This document shows, in pieces, positions 25,439-33,775 of a stretch of 64,000 nt of DNA. Below the pieces are notes generated by a model. That model saw only the letters and a program-made list of their open reading frames with translations. It did no database searches and was not told where the DNA came from. The position numbers were made by a program, and so were the translations under genes. The stretch is from JAPOXR01 sp963664715. Its GTDB lineage: Bacteria; Pseudomonadota; Alphaproteobacteria; Rhodobacterales; Rhodobacteraceae. Numbering within the stretch: the stretch's first letter is position 1; every line of letters starts with the position of its first letter. The stretch is taken from assembly GCA_963664715.2 (NCBI GenBank), contig CAXXUY010000013.1, positions 39,803 to 103,802 of the forward strand. Reading direction: 5' to 3'.

Positions 25439-27277
25439 ATGGCCAGAACTTCCACGGAAACCATCTCCGCACAGGTTGAGGCCCGCCGCAGCGGCTGGAG
25501 AACGGTAAGGAATGTCTCTCCGTATCTTTGGCCGAAGGACAATCCGACAGCGAGAATTCGCGTTGTGCTGGCCATCGCGTCGCTGGCGCTGGCGAGGGTC
25601 ATTTCCGTGTTTGCGCCCTTTGTCTACAAGGCCGTCGTCGACCTGCTTGCAATGGCCGACCAGGAATCGGTCTACTTTGCGTTCGCTCTCGGAGCGGTCG
25701 GCCTGACGGTAGCCTACGGCGTGACGAGGATCCTGAGCGTCGTGTTCGATCAACTGCGCGACGTGTTGTTTGCGAGTGTCGGACAAAGGGCGCTGCGCAT
25801 GCTGGCGCTTCAAACGTTCCGCCACATTCACAGGCTGTCATTGCGTTATCACATCACCCGAAAGACCGGTGGTCTCTCGAGGGTGATCGAACGCGGAGTC
25901 AAGGGAGTCGAATGGCTCCTCCGGTTCCTGCTGCTTTCGGTTGGTCCATTGACGCTGGAGTTGTGCCTGATCGCCCTGATCCTGCTTGTTGTCCTGGACT
26001 TCAGGTATTTCGCGATCATCGTTACCACGATTGTCATCTATACCTGGTTCACCTTCAAGGTTACCGAATGGCGCGTCCAGATTCGCCGCGAGATGAACGA
26101 ACAGGATACGGAGGCCAACCAGAAGGCGGTTGACAGCCTGCTCAATTTCGAAACCGTCAAGTATTTCAGCGCGGAGGATCGCGAGGCAGCCCGATACGAC
26201 CTGTCAATGCAGGGATACGAACGGGCTGCGCTGAAGACCAGTTACTCCCTGGCAGCGCTGAATCTCGGGCAGGCGGTCCTCATAACACTTGGCACTGTGG
26301 GGGTGCTGGTACTCGCCGCACTCGGCGTGCAGAACGGAACCCTCACAGTAGGCGATTTTGTACTGGTCAATGCCTACATGATCCAGATCACAATTCCGCT
26401 CAACTATCTCGGGACAGTCTACCGTGAAATCAGGCAGGCCCTCATCGACATGGGCGACATGTTTGACCTCCTTGATCAGCCCTATGAAGTCGGCGACAAG
26501 CCGGATGCCAAGTCGCTGCATGTCAGCGGCGGCCAGATCGAGTTCGACAATGTTTCCTTCGGATACGATCCCGAACGCCCGATTCTCAAGGGACTGAACC
26601 TTACCGTCGAGCCCGGTCAGACGGTTGCGATCGTCGGGCCGTCCGGATCCGGAAAATCGACCATCGGCAGATTGCTGTTCAGGTTCTATGACGTCAGTGG
26701 TGGGGCGCTGAGAATCGACGGGCAGGATGTGAAGGATGTAACGCAGGAGAGCCTCCATGCCGGGATCGGGATCGTCCCCCAGGATACGGTGCTGTTCAAC
26801 GAGACCATCTTCTACAACATCGCCTATGGCGAGCCATACGCGACCCAGGAGAAGATAGAGGGCGTGGCGCGGGCGGCCCAACTGCATGACTTCATCGCGC
26901 AGTTGCCGGAGGGATACGAGACCCAGGTCGGCGAGCGAGGCCTGAAACTCTCCGGTGGCGAAAAGCAGCGCATCGGAATCAGCCGCACTCTTCTCAAGAA
27001 TCCACCCATATTGCTGCTCGACGAGGCGACTTCAGCGCTCGATACCGAGACGGAAAAGGAAATCCAGGAGAGCTTCCGCGAGATGGCCCAGGGGCGAACG
27101 GTGATCGCCATTGCTCACAGGCTGTCGACGATCGTCGATTCGGACAGGATCATCGTGCTGGAACAAGGGCGGATAACGGAGCAGGGGACGCATGATGAGT
27201 TGCTCCGCATGGATGGACGCTACGCCGCCATGTGGTACCGGCAGCTGGCAGATGATGAAGACCAGCTGGCTGCGTGA
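25439..27277 (+). CDS. ABC exporter of heavy-metal tolerance/mitochondrial Atm1 type
   Basis: 612-residue half-transporter working as a homodimer. The N-terminal exporter domain has six transmembrane helices and the Atm1 signature FETVKYFSAEDREAARYD. The nucleotide-binding domain has Walker A VGPSGSGKST, Q-loop VPQDTVLFNET, signature LSGGEKQR, Walker B ILLLDEATSALD and H-loop IAHRLST. Related proteins export glutathione-linked sulfur species or metals (Atm1/ABCB7, Novosphingobium Atm1). ATG 25439 follows CAGGAAATGGAG. It converges on argE with 9 bp between the stops. Confidence 0.92.
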   Translation: MARTSTETISAQVEARRSGWRTVRNVSPYLWPKDNPTARIRVVLAIASLALARVISVFAPFVYKAVVDLLAMADQESVYFAFALGAVGLTVAYGVTRILSVVFDQLRDVLFASVGQRALRMLALQTFRHIHRLSLRYHITRKTGGLSRVIERGVKGVEWLLRFLLLSVGPLTLELCLIALILLVVLDFRYFAIIVTTIVIYTWFTFKVTEWRVQIRREMNEQDTEANQKAVDSLLNFETVKYFSAEDREAARYDLSMQGYERAALKTSYSLAALNLGQAVLITLGTVGVLVLAALGVQNGTLTVGDFVLVNAYMIQITIPLNYLGTVYREIRQALIDMGDMFDLLDQPYEVGDKPDAKSLHVSGGQIEFDNVSFGYDPERPILKGLNLTVEPGQTVAIVGPSGSGKSTIGRLLFRFYDVSGGALRIDGQDVKDVTQESLHAGIGIVPQDTVLFNETIFYNIAYGEPYATQEKIEGVARAAQLHDFIAQLPEGYETQVGERGLKLSGGEKQRIGISRTLLKNPPILLLDEATSALDTETEKEIQESFREMAQGRTVIAIAHRLSTIVDSDRIIVLEQGRITEQGTHDELLRMDGRYAAMWYRQLADDEDQLAA

Positions 27278-27286
27278 TCTCTTGCC

Positions 27287-28441
27287 TCAGATGCCCGCTT
27301 CCAGCCGTTCCACAAGCCGGAACATCATCTGCTCGCAGTGGGAAATCTGTTCGGTTTCCAGGTATTCGTCGGGCATGTGGCCCTGATCCATCGAACCCGG
27401 GCCGCAGATTACGGTCGGAGCGCCGACGCCCTCTGCAAACAGGCCTCCTTCCGTTCCGAAGGCGACCTTCATGACCGCGTCGAATCCGGTAAGCGACTTC
27501 ACGAATTCAACGACCGGATCATCCGGAGGTGTTTCCAGTCCCGGGTATGAATTCTCAACCGAGAGGCGGATATCGGCGCATTCAGCAACCGACCTTGCAT
27601 CGCGGACTATGTTTTCCGCTTCCTCTGCCAGTCGCCCGATGATCCGTTCCGGGTTGTCACCCATGACATTGCGGATCTCGAACCATACCGTGCTCAGCGC
27701 CGGCACGATGTTAGGTGCAATGCCGCCATCGATCCGGGCAGCGTGGATGGTCGTGTACGGAATCTCGTAGCCACTGTCGCCTTCGGACGAAGAGGCAATC
27801 TGATCCTGGGTCCGGCGAAGGACCGTCACGAAATCGCACGCCAGGTGCAGTGCATTGAGTGCCTTCGGTGCGTATGCTGTATGTGCTTCTGTGCCATGGC
27901 AATCCAATCTCAGGGCAGTCTTGCCCTTGTGACCCGTCGCCACCCCCATTGATGTCGGTTCGCCGACAATGCAGAGCGCTGGCCGCAACCTGTCTTCGGC
28001 CATCATGTCGATCAGCCGCCTGACACCGATGCATCCGACTTCCTCGTCATAGGAAAACGACAGCCAGAGCGGAGTTTTCAGCTGTCGGCGCGATGCGATG
28101 TCCGCCGCCCGGAGCGCGCAGGCCAGGAACCCCTTCATGTCCGCCGCGCCGCGGCCGTAGAGACGTCCGCCCCTGAGGGTCAGTCGAAAGGGATCGTGAG
28201 ACCATGCCTGGCCATCTACCGGCACCACGTCGGTGTGACCCGAAAGCAGGACTCCGCGCAGTCCGGCAGGGCCGACGCAGGCGAAGAGATTGGCCTTCGT
28301 CAGACTGTCATTGTGCACGAGCCTGGTTCGAATTCCGCGCTCCCGGAGGTAGGAATGGACGAAACCGATGAGTTCCAGGTTCGAATCCCGGCTCACCGTC
28401 GCAAACGAGATCAACTTTTCGAGGATGTCCAGACTGTTCAC
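27287..28441 (-). CDS. argE: Acetylornithine deacetylase
   Basis: 384-residue M20-family di-zinc hydrolase producing ornithine from N-acetylornithine. Zinc ligands and catalytic residues are visible in LSGHTDVVPVDGQ, GRGAADMKGFLA, SFSYDEEVGCIGV with the catalytic Glu, IVGEPTSM, and the C-terminal GPGSMDQGHMPDEYL. The dimerisation domain lies near residues 175-290 (GHKGKTALRLDCHGTEAHTA). GTG 28441 is chosen because GAGG sits 5 nt upstream and the length fits ArgE; the frame remains open further upstream without a site. It is divergent from an ornithine cyclodeaminase homologue, consistent with ornithine metabolism. Confidence 0.92.
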   Translation of the reverse strand: MNSLDILEKLISFATVSRDSNLELIGFVHSYLRERGIRTRLVHNDSLTKANLFACVGPAGLRGVLLSGHTDVVPVDGQAWSHDPFRLTLRGGRLYGRGAADMKGFLACALRAADIASRRQLKTPLWLSFSYDEEVGCIGVRRLIDMMAEDRLRPALCIVGEPTSMGVATGHKGKTALRLDCHGTEAHTAYAPKALNALHLACDFVTVLRRTQDQIASSSEGDSGYEIPYTTIHAARIDGGIAPNIVPALSTVWFEIRNVMGDNPERIIGRLAEEAENIVRDARSVAECADIRLSVENSYPGLETPPDDPVVEFVKSLTGFDAVMKVAFGTEGGLFAEGVGAPTVICGPGSMDQGHMPDEYLETEQISHCEQMMFRLVERLEAGI

Positions 28442-28624
28442 TTTCACCTCGTGCTGTTCGCGGTCCGTAGTTCTGGCAGATTGACACGCTCCAGAATGGT
28501 TGAAATCATGACTGGAACGCAACAGGTATCCGGGCCGCCTGGCAACAGGCGGGCTGTAACGGTTGAACGCCCCCCTGCGCAACGGCTGAATGTTCCGGGG
28601 GACAATGAAAGATGGTCTTGAGAT

Positions 28625-29548
28625 ATGCACGTGATTTCCCGCGATGAGGCTGAACCACTTCTGGACTGGGTTGAACTGAGCGAGGAGTTGCGGGCCGGCC
28701 ATGAAATGCCGCAAGCCAGGATCGACGACATGCTGCTTACCATTGGCAGCGATACGATTCACTCGCGCATGGCGATCATCGACGGAATCGGTATCGCTTC
28801 GAAGACTGCAACCATTTTTCCGGGTAACGCCGAGGCCGGCCTTCCGACCATCAACGGGGCAATGGTTCTTTACAGTGGCGAAACCGGAATTCCCGAAGCA
28901 CTGTTGGACTTCAGGCTCGTGACCAAGTGGAAGACCGCCGCGGATTCGCTTCTGGGGGCCAGACTTCTGGCCAGGCCGGAGTCGAGGCGTATCCTGATCG
29001 TTGGCGCCGGCACCGTCGCAAGGTCACTGGTCGAGGCATATTCGTCGGTCTTCAAACATGCACGGTTCCGAATCTGGAACCGGACGCCAGCCAATGCGGA
29101 GAAACTGGTCGCCGAGATGTCGGCAGAATACAGGCTTGAGACCGCGGCGGACCTGGCCGAGGCGGCAGGCCGGGCTGACGTCATTGCCTGCGCCACGATG
29201 TCACCGGACCCGGTCATCAAGGGGGAATGGCTGGTTCCGGGCACGCATGTGGACCTGGTCGGGGCGTATCGTCCGGACATGCGTGAGGTCGATGACACGG
29301 CTCTCCTCCGATCGCGGATTTTCGTCGATTCCCGCGAAACAGCGGTGGAAGACATCGGCGAGTTGGCGCAGCCGATCGAAAGCGGCGTGCTCGACAGGAG
29401 CAGCGTCATCGCTGACTACTATGACATTGCAAGCGGCTCGTTCAGCCGGCAGGCGGATGACGAGATCACCCTGTTCAAGAATGGCGGCGGCGCCCATCTG
29501 GACCTGATGACCGCCCGCTACATCTTCCGCTGTTGGCAACAGCGCTGA
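28625..29548 (+). CDS. Ornithine cyclodeaminase/mu-crystallin family protein
   Basis: 307-residue NAD(P)-binding protein. The N-terminal part shows KTATIFPGNAEAGLPTINGA and the substrate-site KWKTAADSLLGARLLA. The Rossmann motif is ILIVGAGTVARSLVEAY, followed by NRTPANAEKL. Family members include ornithine cyclodeaminase (ornithine to proline) and delta1-pyrroline-2-carboxylate reductases. The divergent argE neighbour hints at ornithine as substrate, but ornithine-specific residues cannot be assigned with certainty. Confidence 0.88.
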   Translation: MHVISRDEAEPLLDWVELSEELRAGHEMPQARIDDMLLTIGSDTIHSRMAIIDGIGIASKTATIFPGNAEAGLPTINGAMVLYSGETGIPEALLDFRLVTKWKTAADSLLGARLLARPESRRILIVGAGTVARSLVEAYSSVFKHARFRIWNRTPANAEKLVAEMSAEYRLETAADLAEAAGRADVIACATMSPDPVIKGEWLVPGTHVDLVGAYRPDMREVDDTALLRSRIFVDSRETAVEDIGELAQPIESGVLDRSSVIADYYDIASGSFSRQADDEITLFKNGGGAHLDLMTARYIFRCWQQR

Positions 29549-29584
29549 GCCGCTCTCCCCGTCAGCAATCCGGTTCGCGCCCGG

Positions 29585-30844
29585 TCAGGCCGCCTGCCTC
29601 ATGTCGAGAGGCCTTTCGTTGACCGGGAGATGCACAAGGGCCGAAAACGCTCCGACGCCGACGCCGATCCACCAGACCAGGTCATAGTTTCCATATGCGT
29701 CATACAGAAGACCGCCGAGCCATACGCCCACGAAACTGCCAAGCTGGTGAGAAAGGAAAATGACTCCATAGAGCGTGCCCATGTAGCGCAGCCCGTAGAT
29801 GTGGGCAACGAGACCACTGGTCAGGGGGATCGTAGCCAGCCAGAGTGCCCCCATGACAGCAGCGAACACCAGCACGGATGTCGGTGTTATCGGATAGAGA
29901 AAGAACGCGGCGGCGGCGATGGTCCGGCCGGTATAAATGCCTGCGAGCAGGTACTTCTTCGAATAGTACTTTCCGAGCCAGCCGGCCAGGACAGTTCCGA
30001 ATATGTTGGCAAGGCCGATAACCGAAATTGCAATGGCACCCAGGGCCGAAGTGGTGCCAATACCGACCGAGTTGAGAATGCCCGTCGGGTCGATCGCCTG
30101 GCACAGTTCGGTGACCAGGGCCGGGAAATGGGCAGTGATGAATGCAACCTGGTAACCGCAGGAAAAGAAACCGGCGAAGATCAGCGTGTAGGAGGGGTCC
30201 CTGAAGGCATCCATCAGAATCCGCCCCATGCTTCTTTCGAGGATGTCCCTGGAGACGGGCTCGGGCGAACGGATCATGGGAAGGACCGCCAGGACCGCGA
30301 TGATCGCGGCAGCGAAAATAAAGAAAACCGACTGCCAGGGCATGAGTCGAAGCATCCATTCGGCGAACGGTGCCCCCACGACCTGGCCGACTGATCCGGC
30401 GGCCGTCGCGATGCCGAGCGAAACAGACCGGTTCTCGTCAGAACTTGCTCGGCCGACGATTGCCAGGATGACACCAAACCCGGTTCCGGCAAGTCCCATC
30501 CCGACCAGGAATTCGAGGAACTGGTGAGCAATCGGCGTGGTCGCGAATCCGGAAAGAACCAGGCCGACCGCGTAGAGTATGGCGCCAAGTATGATTGCAA
30601 ACCGATCCCCGATCCTTTCGGCGATCGCACCGAATATCGGCTGGCCGATACCCCAGGCCAGGTTCTGGATGGCGATAGCGAGCGAAAACTCCACGCGCAG
30701 CCAGCCGAATTCTTCGGCTATCGGTATCTGGAAGATCCCGAAACTGGCCCTGATGGCAAAGCCGACGAAGATAATTGCACAACCGGCGATCAATACCGGG
30801 GTGACAAGAGGCGCATGTCGCAGGGCGTTGGAATCTGAAGCCAT
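29585..30844 (-). CDS. MFS transporter (OxlT/monocarboxylate-type)
   Basis: 419-residue permease with about 12 transmembrane helices. Its N-terminal helix (FAIRASFGIFQIPIAEEFGW) and WGIGQPIFGAIAERIGDRFA loop resemble the anion:cation symporter/oxalate-formate antiporter-like MFS group. The second half holds TSGLVAHIYGLRYMGTLYGV and HQLGSFVGVWLGGLLYD, typical of monocarboxylate porters. The substrate is unknown; nearby genes suggest an organic or amino acid. It converges on the ornithine cyclodeaminase gene with 36 bp between stops. Confidence 0.88.
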   Translation of the reverse strand: MASDSNALRHAPLVTPVLIAGCAIIFVGFAIRASFGIFQIPIAEEFGWLRVEFSLAIAIQNLAWGIGQPIFGAIAERIGDRFAIILGAILYAVGLVLSGFATTPIAHQFLEFLVGMGLAGTGFGVILAIVGRASSDENRSVSLGIATAAGSVGQVVGAPFAEWMLRLMPWQSVFFIFAAAIIAVLAVLPMIRSPEPVSRDILERSMGRILMDAFRDPSYTLIFAGFFSCGYQVAFITAHFPALVTELCQAIDPTGILNSVGIGTTSALGAIAISVIGLANIFGTVLAGWLGKYYSKKYLLAGIYTGRTIAAAAFFLYPITPTSVLVFAAVMGALWLATIPLTSGLVAHIYGLRYMGTLYGVIFLSHQLGSFVGVWLGGLLYDAYGNYDLVWWIGVGVGAFSALVHLPVNERPLDMRQAA

Positions 30845-31128
30845 ATGTGCCGTACGTCCCGTCCCGTTCCGGCCGCTCGCAACGAGGTTGGAGCGTTTGC
30901 CGGAGATGTTGATCGCATGCCGTATATCGCCATGCGAAGCATGCCTGCAATGCCTGCCTGGACCCGGGCGCAGGGCCGACCTTGCCGGGCAGGGGCATTT
31001 TCAACATGGATTGACACATGCAGGCACCAATAGGTTCCAAATGACTGTCCCGCTTTCACGGCCGTGGGATAGACGTAACGGGCTGCCATTCTGGGCAGCA
31101 GTCCAGGACCATTGGATGGGGTAGCCGA

Positions 31129-32577
31129 TTGCCGGAACAGGTAAAACCAGGGAGCGAGGACCCGCTCTGGCTGATCCTTCTTGTTGTTGTGGCCCTTGCC
31201 CTGATGTTCTCCGTCTCGAGATACCTGCAGGACGACTTCCGGTGGATTACCGCGTTGGCGGTCTGGCTGCATGTCTGGCCAATCGCATGGGTCGCCACCC
31301 CTGCCGGCTGGCTGGCCGACCTGCCAGCAATCGGAGCAATCCTGGTGCGCCCGGCAATTGCTGCCGAAGGGTTGCTGAGGCCAGCCTGGTCAGGCGAGAT
31401 CGGTGCAGGGAACTGGATTCTGGGACAGGCCGAGGCAGGACGGGTCATGGCGGCATATTACGGGCCGTTCCTGTTGTGCACTGCCCTGCGGGCGAGGCAG
31501 AATCGGCCGGATCTTGCATTCAGGAAGATCCACAGCCTGGAGAGCCTGATCGAGACACAATCGGAAAGCTGGCCATCCGCGGGGATTGTCCGGCATTTCG
31601 ATGGACTCGCGGCGAGGCAAAATCCCGACGACATGATCAGGAAGGAATTGGAGCGGAATGAGCCTGCAACCGGAATGGCACCGGATACCGGCAGCTGCGC
31701 CCTGTTCCCGGCATACCCTCCCGTCCGGCCCGACCCGCTCGAAATGGCTCTCCGGCCGGAAACCTGGCTCAGGGCCGAAGGCCTGGCAGAGCGCCAGCCG
31801 GCGGGTTCGCACCGGGCAGGCGGCGGGTCAGCCGACCTGTCGGTCAGGCTCGGCAGCGAATGGGAACATCTTGCGATCGAGTCCGTAAGCGAGGTCATGG
31901 AAGGACAGCTCGGACTGCCCTGGACGGGATTTGCCGACCTTCGCCATGTTCATCGGGGGCTTGCAGCAGTCTTCTCCCTCCATTTTGCCTGCAGGGAAGA
32001 AGACGGAAGGGAGCTTCTGGCCGCTCTTTCCATCTCCGCCGAGCGTGCAGCCGGCAAGGGGCGAACGCTTGACGCCGAACTCGCCGGAAACAGGCAATTG
32101 CTGACGGCAATTGACCGCGTCCTTGATGGTCCTGCCGGCCGGGGAATGAAAGGTGCTGCTGACCGGCACGCATGGCAGCGGACGGCAGTGATGGGAATGC
32201 TGCGGGCTGCCCGCGAGGACAGGGGAGTGCTATCGACGGCGTCATTCGTGTGGCTGAAGAAGCAGGATCGATGCCTCTGGTATGCGCTCAATGCAACGGG
32301 AAACGCCGTGGCCCAGGCCGAGGCGTCGGCCGTCTGTGCCCATTTCCGTGCCGAGCGACAGACCGGGTTGCCACTCAGGACACCCTCGGTATTCCAGGCG
32401 GCAAGATCGTTGGTCACCGGCTATCTTGACCTCGAGAACCCGAGGCTGGCACAAAGGAGGGCAGCTGCCGAGGCGCGCAGGACGGTCGAGCACCGGCTGT
32501 CTGCACATGCGGCGCGACTGCAAGGTTGCGATGATGACCGGCCTGGATTGGCCGGCACCCCGGTGACATCCCGATGA
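31129..32577 (+). CDS. DotM/IcmP (TrbA)-like type IVB secretion/conjugation coupling subunit
   Basis: 482-residue membrane protein. Two N-terminal transmembrane segments (about 13-30 and 40-58) are followed by a cytoplasmic domain. The C-terminal half has the family signature: AVFSLHFACREEDGRELLAA, MGMLRAAREDRGVLSTASFVWLK and DRCLWYALNATGN, matching the DotM pattern of an alpha-helical domain ending in a W-L-K-x-x-D-R-x-L-W-Y segment. DotM binds the DotL ATPase and recruits substrates. TTG start with GGATGGGG upstream. No DotL or other Dot/Icm gene lies in the window. About 100 residues longer than Legionella DotM. Confidence 0.75.
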   Translation: MPEQVKPGSEDPLWLILLVVVALALMFSVSRYLQDDFRWITALAVWLHVWPIAWVATPAGWLADLPAIGAILVRPAIAAEGLLRPAWSGEIGAGNWILGQAEAGRVMAAYYGPFLLCTALRARQNRPDLAFRKIHSLESLIETQSESWPSAGIVRHFDGLAARQNPDDMIRKELERNEPATGMAPDTGSCALFPAYPPVRPDPLEMALRPETWLRAEGLAERQPAGSHRAGGGSADLSVRLGSEWEHLAIESVSEVMEGQLGLPWTGFADLRHVHRGLAAVFSLHFACREEDGRELLAALSISAERAAGKGRTLDAELAGNRQLLTAIDRVLDGPAGRGMKGAADRHAWQRTAVMGMLRAAREDRGVLSTASFVWLKKQDRCLWYALNATGNAVAQAEASAVCAHFRAERQTGLPLRTPSVFQAARSLVTGYLDLENPRLAQRRAAAEARRTVEHRLSAHAARLQGCDDDRPGLAGTPVTSR

Positions 32578-33065
32578 TGGCCATGTTTCCGGTTCTGATT
32601 TCCTCCGGGTTTCTTGCAATCCTGGTTGCCGCCGGATCCGAGATGCGAGGTGGCAGGGAGCCGCAGGATAGCTGGCTGTTCAACATGGAACTCATTCACC
32701 GGGCAGCCATCGACGTTGCGGCCCGGCGCGGGTTTTCCGCCGGAGCGGCGGACCCCGACATGCCTTGGCCGTTCCGGAATCCGGGCAGCTGGCGAAGCGA
32801 AATCATTGCCGATGCAGGTCGGTCGGTCGTGCTGACATGGCCATCCGGTGGAAACTTGCCGGCCGGCTCGGCACGTGCGCTGCGGGAGAGATTCCGGCCT
32901 GCGGATCTGCCGGCACTCGGTGGCGGTCGCAGGCTGAGGCATTTCCTGGGCGAATTCGCCAGGACCGAAGACAGCCGCGCCTCGATCGGAGGCACCGATA
33001 TTCCTTCTCCTTCTGCCGACATCGCTGCCGGATTGCCGGTCATGGGCTCATGGGTGTTGCAATGA
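32574..33065 (+). CDS. PilM-like protein of a conjugative type IV pilus system
   Basis: 163-residue protein with an N-terminal transmembrane helix (residues 2-20) and a small periplasmic domain: LFNMELIHRAAIDVAARRGF, PWPFRNPGSWRSEII, RSVVLTWPSGG. The layout (membrane anchor, a helix carried over from prepilin-like proteins, a P/W-rich turn, then strands) resembles PilM of plasmid R64 thin pili. The ATG overlaps the previous stop (ATGA), and its own stop overlaps the next start. The family call is from architecture and context, not strong motif identity. Confidence 0.5.
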   Translation: MMAMFPVLISSGFLAILVAAGSEMRGGREPQDSWLFNMELIHRAAIDVAARRGFSAGAADPDMPWPFRNPGSWRSEIIADAGRSVVLTWPSGGNLPAGSARALRERFRPADLPALGGGRRLRHFLGEFARTEDSRASIGGTDIPSPSADIAAGLPVMGSWVLQ

Positions 33066-33775
33066 ACACCCCCGGGTTCCTGTTCTGGGCGTTGCTGTCC
33101 GCCCTGGCACTGCCCGTTGCCGGCAGATGCGGGCTGCGCCGCCTGGCGCCGGATGCCGCGACCGAATTCATGACTTTCCTTCCTGCATCGATCGCGGGCG
33201 CAGTTGCCGGATCCTGCATGCATGTCATGGCTGCAGGTCCGGATACCGCGGTGGTCATGGTGCAGCCGGAGTCGATCCTGCTTGTTGCGCTGCTTGTCGT
33301 GGCCGGGCAGGTTGACTTCAGGACGGCCTGGGCGCCAAGCGAACTCGTGCTCCCGCTTTGCCTCGTTGTCGGCATGGTCTCGCCGCTCGGCTCGTCTGCG
33401 GGAGCGCCCGCGGCAATTCTTGCGGGAACTCTCCTTTTCGCCGCGGCACATGTCGCATGGGTGATCCAGTTGCGAATCGGCCTGCGCTGCGTCCCCCCGG
33501 CCGACCTCATCATTCTGGCTGCTCCCTTGCTCCTGTTCGGCGCGTCGGCAGCCTCGGCAATGTATTACGGTGCAATCGCAGCGCTGCTTGCACTGGCAAG
33601 GCGGGTGAAGGCGCTGTCCCGGATCAGGGGCTGTCCGGCTGCGCTTGCCGGCGCGCAGGCCGACCTGTCGTCCGGGCCGGGGACGCGCGTGGCCCTGGTC
33701 GGGTTGGGTTCACCAATCCTGGTTGCCGCACTGGCGCTGCAGTCCATTGCATGGCCCACGGAATTGCCGGCATGA
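33062..33775 (+). CDS. Divergent prepilin peptidase (A24, PilU-like)
   Basis: 237-residue polytopic membrane protein with about six to seven helices. It keeps two aspartates at the places expected for a type IV prepilin peptidase: GQVDFRTAWAPSELVLPL resembles the first Asp box (D-x-R-x-x-x-x-P), and CVPPADLIILAAPLLLFG stands where GxGD is normal, with the Asp kept but both glycines gone. It lacks the N-terminal methylase zinc domain, as in PilU/TadV. Start ATG overlaps the previous stop. It lies between PilM-like and PilV-like genes, as expected for the enzyme processing that pilin. Confidence 0.65.
   Translation: MNTPGFLFWALLSALALPVAGRCGLRRLAPDAATEFMTFLPASIAGAVAGSCMHVMAAGPDTAVVMVQPESILLVALLVVAGQVDFRTAWAPSELVLPLCLVVGMVSPLGSSAGAPAAILAGTLLFAAAHVAWVIQLRIGLRCVPPADLIILAAPLLLFGASAASAMYYGAIAALLALARRVKALSRIRGCPAALAGAQADLSSGPGTRVALVGLGSPILVAALALQSIAWPTELPA

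Noticed and set aside
28320..28395. Two GGTTCGAAT(C/T)CC-like segments resembling tRNA T-arms
   Set aside because: They lie inside argE coding sequence, and no acceptor, D or anticodon stems can be formed around them.
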